Positions 59,517-64,000 of a stretch of DNA of 64,000 nt are shown piece after piece; the stretch's first letter is position 1, and every line of letters begins with the position of its first letter. The notes under the pieces are model-generated. The model was not told where the DNA came from. It saw only the letters and a program-made list of their open reading frames with translations, and ran no database searches. This stretch comes from an uncultured Gammaproteobacteria bacterium (GTDB taxonomy: Bacteria; Pseudomonadota; Gammaproteobacteria; Arenicellales; Poriferihabitantaceae): the NCBI GenBank assembly GCA_947259885.1, contig CAMYNW010000004.1, forward strand, positions 62,001 through 126,000. The letters are read 5' to 3'. A program made the translations under genes and the position numbers.

Positions 59517-60835
59517 GTTACGAGTCCATTGCGATCTTGATGTTTTCATCGATGTTGCTGATGTTGTTGACTGGTCAGCGCGTGTTTGGGGCGATTGGTT
59601 TTGTGTCCGCAGCGGCGGCGTTGCTGTTGTATGGGCAGGGCGCTATAGAGATGCCGTTTAATGCTGCGTTTAAACTGTTTAATTGGTATCCGCTGCTAAC
59701 CCTGCCATTGTTTATATACATGGGTTACATCTTGTCTGAATCAGGCATTGCCGATGACCTATATCGGATGTTTCATGTCTGGTTTGGCGGGCTCAAAGGC
59801 GGTCTTGCGGTTGGCACCATTGCATTGATGGTGGTCATTTCGGCAATGAACGGTCTCAGCGTTGCTGGAATGGCGATTGGTGCGACTATTGCACTGCCCG
59901 AGATGTTGCGGCGGGGCTATGACAAGACGATGATCACAGGTGTTGTCCAGGCAGGGAGTTCTCTCGGTATTCTGGTGCCGCCGAGTGTGGTGCTGGTGTT
60001 ATACGGAATGATTGCGCGCCAACCGGTGGGCAAGCTTTGGCTAGCCGGCGCCATTCCGGGTTTGATGATGGCGGCGATGTTTATTATCTATATTGTTATT
60101 CGCTGTCGAATTCAACCACACCTTGGGCCCACAGTGAGCGAGGAAGAGCGCAATATGCCTATGGTCGAGAAGTTAAAACTGCTCAGAGCCGGAATCACCC
60201 CGTTCCTGATTTTCTTCACGATGACCGGATTGTTCATCATGGGGATTACTAGTCTGGTAGAGAGTTCCGCAGTGGGCGCCACGGCTGCAACCTTGGCAGC
60301 CCTGGCCAAAAGGCGTCTGACCAAGCAGGTCATGGAGGACACCATGCGCAAGACTTTGGGTATTTCCTGCATGTTCATGTGGATAATTTTGGCGGCACTT
60401 TGCTTTGGTGCTGTGTTCGATGGCATCGGCGCGGTCAGGGCGATCGAGTCATTATTTATTACCAATTGGAATCTGACCCCTTGGGAAGTGTTGATTATGA
60501 TGCAGCTCTCGTACCTGGTTATGGGAATGTTTCTCGACGACACGGCAATGCTGGTCATCGTCGCACCGCTCTACGTGCCGCTCGTTGTAGTACTTGGATT
60601 TGATCCGGTATGGTATGGGGTTCTTTACACGATCACCTGCCAGATTGCCTATATGACACCGCCATTCGGATACAACCTTTTTCTGATGCGGGCAATGGCG
60701 CCTAAAGAGATCACCCTGGCTGACATTTACCGTTCAATAATTCCATTTGTAATGGTTATGACGCTTGCACTTATATTGGTGATGGCGTTCCCACAAATTG
60801 CAATGTGGTTACCAGAGCAGTTTTACACCCGGTGA
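59513..60835 (+). CDS. dctM: TRAP transporter large permease (DctM type)
   Basis: A 440-residue ion-transporter superfamily protein with about 12 helices. The conserved landmarks are LPLFIYMGYILSESGIADDLYRMFHVWFGGLKGGLA, SAMNGLSVAGMAIGATIALPEMLRRGYDKTMITGVVQAGSSLGILVPPSVVLVLYG near 112-165, and LGMFLDDTAMLVIVAPLY-like MGMFLDDTAMLVIVAPLYVPLV, followed by MTPPFGYNLFLMRAMAP. It is translated from ATG 59513 overlapping dctQ. The substrate-binding gene follows immediately. Confidence 0.9.
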   Translation: MSYESIAILMFSSMLLMLLTGQRVFGAIGFVSAAAALLLYGQGAIEMPFNAAFKLFNWYPLLTLPLFIYMGYILSESGIADDLYRMFHVWFGGLKGGLAVGTIALMVVISAMNGLSVAGMAIGATIALPEMLRRGYDKTMITGVVQAGSSLGILVPPSVVLVLYGMIARQPVGKLWLAGAIPGLMMAAMFIIYIVIRCRIQPHLGPTVSEEERNMPMVEKLKLLRAGITPFLIFFTMTGLFIMGITSLVESSAVGATAATLAALAKRRLTKQVMEDTMRKTLGISCMFMWIILAALCFGAVFDGIGAVRAIESLFITNWNLTPWEVLIMMQLSYLVMGMFLDDTAMLVIVAPLYVPLVVVLGFDPVWYGVLYTITCQIAYMTPPFGYNLFLMRAMAPKEITLADIYRSIIPFVMVMTLALILVMAFPQIAMWLPEQFYTR

Positions 60836-60869
60836 CCCATACGCAACGTTTCCAACCAAAGAGGAGAAA

Positions 60870-61970
60870 ATGATGAAAGACAGTAAAAACAAAGACAGTA
60901 AACCACTACCACAAACTAAATCCAGCAGCCGTCGCGACTTCATTAAGAAGGCCGGCACCGGCACCGCAGGCGCCCTCGCAGCGGCTACCGCACCCTACGC
61001 ATTTTCGCAGTCCAACCCGATTAAGTGGCGATTGCAGACTTATTCCGGCGCACCGCTCGGCGCCCACGTCATCAAACCACAGATTGAGGCTTTCAACAAA
61101 GCAGCGCATGGCCAGATGGAAATTGAACTGTACTACGCTGATCAGCTTGTGGCCACAGATGAACTATTTCGTTCAATGCAAAACGGTACGATCGATGCGG
61201 TCCAGAGTGATGACGCCACCATGGCATCGCCTGTGGATATCAACGTATTTGGTGGTTACTTCCCGTTTTCAACCCGCTACAGTCTCGATCTTCCGGTTCT
61301 GTTTAAATATTACGGCATGGATGAGATCTGGGCCGAAGCTTATGGCGAGGTCAAAGGTGTCGAATGGATCAGCGCCGGGGCGTGGGATCCATGCCACATT
61401 TTCACCAAGGACCCCATTCGCAGTCTTGCTGACATGAAAGGAAAGCGAGTGTTCGGTGTACCCACTGCAGGTAAATTTCTATCTCGCTACGGCCTGGTAC
61501 CAGTCACTCTGCCGTGGGACGATATCGAAGTCGCGATTCAGACCGGTGAACTCGACGGTGTTGCCTGGTGCGGTTTTACCGAGGCATATGAGGTTGGCTG
61601 GGCTGACGTTTGCAACTACGCTCTGCTTAACAATGTTACCGGTGCGTGGTGCGGATCTTATTTCGCCAACACCAAGAGCTGGGAAGCAGTACCGCCCCAT
61701 CTTCAGGAGCTGTTCAAGCTTTCCATCGACAGTTCCCACTACTACCGTCAGGTCTGGTATTGGGGTGGAGAGGCCAAACTGCGTGTCGAAGGTAAGAAGA
61801 TGGAGCTTACTGAAATACCTGCAGAAGAGTGGGATACCGTGGTTAAGGACGCGGAAGAATTCTGGGGCGAGCTGGCCTCCATCAGTCCCCGGGCTGCCCG
61901 GGTAGTGCAGATCTTCAAGGACTATACCGCGGTTATGGAACAGGCCGGCGTACCTTATCGTTACAGCTAA
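60870..61970 (+). CDS. dctP: TRAP transporter substrate-binding protein (DctP type)
   Basis: A 366-residue periplasmic binding protein with a twin-arginine signal SSRRDFIKKAGTGTAGALAA near residues 19-38 and cleavage near FSQ. The mature part has IKWRLQTYSGAPLGAHVIKP, FRSMQNGTIDAVQSDD, RSLADMKGKRVFGVPTAGKFLSRYGLVPVTLPWDDIEVAIQTGELDGVAW and AEAYGEVKGVEWISAG, all typical of the DctP/TakP group. ATG 60870 follows AGAGGAGAAA, an excellent ribosome site; the frame opens earlier at 60798 inside dctM. The ligand is unknown; the adjoining kinase and dehydrogenases suggest a polyol, but carboxylates are usual for this family. Confidence 0.88.
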   Translation: MMKDSKNKDSKPLPQTKSSSRRDFIKKAGTGTAGALAAATAPYAFSQSNPIKWRLQTYSGAPLGAHVIKPQIEAFNKAAHGQMEIELYYADQLVATDELFRSMQNGTIDAVQSDDATMASPVDINVFGGYFPFSTRYSLDLPVLFKYYGMDEIWAEAYGEVKGVEWISAGAWDPCHIFTKDPIRSLADMKGKRVFGVPTAGKFLSRYGLVPVTLPWDDIEVAIQTGELDGVAWCGFTEAYEVGWADVCNYALLNNVTGAWCGSYFANTKSWEAVPPHLQELFKLSIDSSHYYRQVWYWGGEAKLRVEGKKMELTEIPAEEWDTVVKDAEEFWGELASISPRAARVVQIFKDYTAVMEQAGVPYRYS

Positions 61971-62288
61971 TCCGATCGTCTCCTGCGTTTCAGGTGCGCC
62001 ATGATCTGGTTGTACTTGAATCGCAGGGGCCCTCCGGATCATAATTCTTGTCAAATACCTGTAATGTAAGCGATTTATGTCGTTGATTTATAATAGTTTT
62101 ATAAAATTTCAACAAAATCCCTTTAGGGTGTCAATCTGAACTGTTTTTGATATGATGAGCTAATCGGGGGAAAAAGCGCTGCTGGCTTGATTTTCCGATT
62201 TGACTGGTCATTCTATGTCGACGGGAATTGGCATTTTGAATGATTAACATACGCTTCAAAGATAACAAACAACATGAGAGGTCGCCTT
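61971..62288. other. intergenic region before the acidic protein gene
   Basis: I see no coding sequence in these 318 bases. A TATGAT hexamer near 62150 could be a -10 element for the downstream gene, with only a weak -35 match. No convincing terminator for the TRAP operon is found. Confidence 0.35.
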
Positions 62289-62975
62289 ATGGCTGCTGAA
62301 GACCCGACCCTATCCAGAGATCCCTCTGGAGAGGCTGAAAGTGAGTTGGTGGAGGCATACAAAGAAACGCTCTCCAGTTTGACACAAAATCGTCAGCTCG
62401 ACTCTGAATCCGAACCTGATTCAGAAACCGAAACCGATATTGAATCTGATTCAGAAACCGAAACTGATATTGAATCTGACTCAGAACCCTCTGGCCCGAC
62501 GGCTGATTTTTTCGCGCAACCAGACAGTGATGGCGATTATTTGGAATCAGCCATTCAGACCCTTGTGGCTGCACTACGGCACGAATTTGCCAGGCAGCGC
62601 AGCAAGGAACATGCGAGATTAAAAGATGCCTATCGCCAACAGATCAAAAGGTTGGAGATCGAGGCCAATCAACGTGTTAAAAAACAGCTTAAGAGTTCAC
62701 GTCATAAAGATCGCGCAAAGATTCAGGAACGCGAACAGCAATTGCACGATCTACTGGCTAAGCTTGGCCTGCTGGCTCGTGAAATTGGACAACAGAAAAA
62801 GCTTTTAAAGAAATCCAGAGAGGAGTTCGAGCAGAAACTGATGGAAAGTGATTTCGTTCAGAACGAGTTACGTCATATCGGCCAACAGCTTGGGGAGCAG
62901 GTGGACTCCCTTGGTGACTCATTGTTGGACGAAGAGTTTATGGATAATATTGAACAAGACCGCAAGTTCGCCTGA
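62289..62975 (+). CDS. acidic-repeat, coiled-coil protein of unknown function
   Basis: A 228-residue soluble protein in three parts. The N-terminal third has near-identical acidic units DSETETDIES repeated twice (about residues 44-63 in this numbering), together with ESEPDSE, giving a strongly negative, probably disordered stretch. Residues from about 95 to 215 are Lys/Glu/Gln/Leu-rich heptads (KRLEIEANQRVKKQLKSSRH, EREQQLHDLLAKLGLLAREI), a long coiled coil. The end is acidic (LLDEEFMDNIEQDRKF). I know no family. ATG 62289 has GAGAGG seven bases ahead; ATG 62274 is alternative. It stands alone on its strand before the convergent methyltransferase. Confidence 0.65.
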   Translation: MAAEDPTLSRDPSGEAESELVEAYKETLSSLTQNRQLDSESEPDSETETDIESDSETETDIESDSEPSGPTADFFAQPDSDGDYLESAIQTLVAALRHEFARQRSKEHARLKDAYRQQIKRLEIEANQRVKKQLKSSRHKDRAKIQEREQQLHDLLAKLGLLAREIGQQKKLLKKSREEFEQKLMESDFVQNELRHIGQQLGEQVDSLGDSLLDEEFMDNIEQDRKFA

Positions 62976-62995
62976 TCTGGTCGTATTACCTGTGA

Positions 62996-63658
62996 TTATC
63001 TGCGTTCGAGCAGAAAGATTTTTTCTGTTAGTGTATCTAACCCACGCTGTTTCAGATTGCCGACGATATCTGGACCGGATGATTCGGATATTTGCTCAAG
63101 GGTAAAATCTTTGTCGAATAGAGTTCGTACCTCCTCTTCTGAGACAGAAAATGGGGGCCCTTTCATTTTATGCTCATCGTACTCCATGGCAATCAGCAAT
63201 ACCTTTGTTCTGGATTTTAAAATCGATCCTAGATGTGCGACATACTTCTCTCGCATTGATGGAGGAAGTGCAATAAGGGATGCGCGATCATAAACCCCGG
63301 CAACGTTTGACAAGTGCTCAACAGAAAGCTCAAAAAAATCCCCTGACCAAAGTTCGATAGTGTCGGTATCGCCACGAAAGACTTCAAATTTGGCCTCATG
63401 CGATATCAGATACTTGATCCCGTTGTCCTCAAAAAATTCTCGGCATGCGATCGGGCTGAGCTCAACTCCCAGCACTGAATGCGTTTGCGCAGCCAGCCAA
63501 AGCATATCTTTAGATTTGCCGCAGAGTGGTACAAACACCTTATCCCCGCACTGTAGTGCGATTTTTGGCCAAAGTTTAACCAGTCTAGAGTTAATTTTTT
63601 CCTGGTGGAAACCAATCTGGTTTTCGGACCAACGCTGGTGCCAGAAATCTGATTCCAT
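62996..63658 (-). CDS. tpm: thiopurine S-methyltransferase
   Basis: A 220-residue SAM-dependent methyltransferase matching bacterial TPMT: FWHQRWSENQIGFHQEKINS near 5-24, the SAM motif VFVPLCGKSKDMLWLA near 41-56, GVELSPIACREFF, and GVYDRASLIALPPSMREKY near 121-139, with the end QRGLDTLTEKIFLLERR. In bacteria this enzyme methylates selenium, tellurium or thiol compounds and thus gives metalloid resistance. ATG start at 63658. It is convergent with the acidic protein and 340 bases from the window end. Confidence 0.92.
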   Translation of the reverse strand: MESDFWHQRWSENQIGFHQEKINSRLVKLWPKIALQCGDKVFVPLCGKSKDMLWLAAQTHSVLGVELSPIACREFFEDNGIKYLISHEAKFEVFRGDTDTIELWSGDFFELSVEHLSNVAGVYDRASLIALPPSMREKYVAHLGSILKSRTKVLLIAMEYDEHKMKGPPFSVSEEEVRTLFDKDFTLEQISESSGPDIVGNLKQRGLDTLTEKIFLLERR

Positions 63659-63727
63659 GAGATCGGAAGTTTTGTATCAGCCCGTTTAATAGCTCTACGG
63701 AAACTCAATCATTCTATAACGATCCAT

Positions 63728-64000
63728 TTAAGATCGAATTGAGTCTTGTATCAGCCTTGTTAACTCTTCACAGCATTCGCTGATGCTTTTATCGCTGGTT
63801 TCTATTTCAAAATGTGCCCGTTTGTAAAGCGGCTGCCGGGTCGCCAGCAAAGATTTCAAATTATCCATTGCATCAGGGTTGCCTTCGACCGCTCTGCGAT
63901 CGCCGTTAGCCATTACCCGACCCATATGTTCTTCCGGTGCTGCAGTAAGCCACACAGTGTGAAATGATCTGAGTAACTCTGTATAGGTGTCGAGGTTAGA
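63728..64000 (-). CDS. C-terminal part of a BzdR/BoxR-like regulator (shikimate-kinase-like domain), cut by window end
   Basis: The frame is open through the window edge at 64000 and ends at 63728. The visible 90 residues read SNLDTYTELLRSFHTVWLTA, APEEHMGRVMANGDRRAVEG, NPDAMDNLKSLLATRQPLYK, RAHFEIETSDKSISECCEEL. This matches the shikimate-kinase-like C-terminal domain of BzdR/BoxR regulators, which bind benzoyl-CoA and control the box or bzd pathway through an N-terminal HTH domain that would lie beyond 64000. A shikimate kinase itself is less likely because of the WLTAAPEEHMGRV pattern. Its presence suggests benzoyl-CoA genes next to the window. Confidence 0.75.
   Translation of the reverse strand, partial: SNLDTYTELLRSFHTVWLTAAPEEHMGRVMANGDRRAVEGNPDAMDNLKSLLATRQPLYKRAHFEIETSDKSISECCEELTRLIQDSIRS

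Overview
The window looks like a piece of a free-living, probably marine, heterotrophic proteobacterium; a gammaproteobacterium is my best guess. The guess rests on a HiPIP, tripartite (TRAP) and branched-chain-type ABC uptake systems, a bacterial FAN1 nuclease next to ung, sigma-54-type promoter sequence, and dense catabolism of osmolytes and amino acids. No rRNA, tRNA, CRISPR array, phage module or transposase is visible, so the lineage cannot be fixed from this sequence alone.

Layout. 0.1-2.7 kb: GNAT acetyltransferase, MFS transporter, and a helix-hairpin-helix protein with a long Lys-Ala tail encoded by a minisatellite. 2.9-9.9 kb: FAH-family hydrolase translationally coupled to 4-hydroxybenzoate hydroxylase (pobA), a glycosyltransferase, then acyl-CoA dehydrogenase, CmcJ-type oxidoreductase, a broken GST and an enolase-superfamily cis-3-hydroxyproline dehydratase-like enzyme. 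9.9-14.7 kb (minus): an ACP/adenylation/acyltransferase fusion, a permease remnant and a flavin oxidase. 14.75-20.8 kb: 2OG-Fe(II) oxygenase, DddP-like M24 enzyme, Rieske oxygenase with a bridging Glu, DUF6940-like protein and an MttB-family methyltransferase. 21-28.6 kb: sulfotransferase, ornithine cyclodeaminase-family reductase, alcohol dehydrogenase remnant, YtoQ, alpha-hydroxy-acid oxidase plus TPP enzyme, transthyretin-like protein and a DmdA-type DMSP demethylase. 28.6-36.4 kb: HiPIP, membrane proteins, an MBOAT/AlgX-like O-acetylation pair, and a small copper-protein pair. 36.4-41 kb: hydroxyproline epimerase, D-amino-acid dehydrogenase and DapA-family deaminase surrounding an unrecognised two-gene unit with a candidate sigma-54 promoter. 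41-49.7 kb: second Rieske oxygenase, glutamine-synthetase-like ligase, complete branched-chain-type ABC transporter and a 3-oxoadipate enol-lactonase-like hydrolase. 49.9-53.8 kb: uracil-DNA glycosylase, a FAN1-like/DEDDh exonuclease fusion and a choline-kinase-like protein. 53.8-62 kb: a glycerol-type module (kinase, two flavoprotein subunits, DeoR regulator, TRAP transporter) in which the kinase and one flavoprotein are frameshifted. 62-64 kb: an acidic coiled-coil protein, thiopurine methyltransferase and the end of a BoxR/BzdR-like regulator cut by the window edge.

How it fits together. The recurring theme is use of methylated and hydroxylated osmolytes and amino acids. DMSP could be demethylated (DmdA-like) or cleaved (DddP-like). 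4-Hydroxyproline could enter through epimerase, D-amino-acid dehydrogenase and DapA-type deaminase. cis-3-Hydroxyproline could enter through the enolase-superfamily dehydratase and the cyclodeaminase-family reductase. MttB-family and Glu-bridged Rieske enzymes are candidates for quaternary-amine demethylation. A second theme is aromatic degradation (PobA, PcaD-like, BoxR-like end). Functional names come from motif and sequence recall, not database searches. Broken genes (GST, permease, alcohol dehydrogenase, kinase, flavoprotein) indicate either ongoing gene decay or, for the two single-site frameshifts, sequencing indels.
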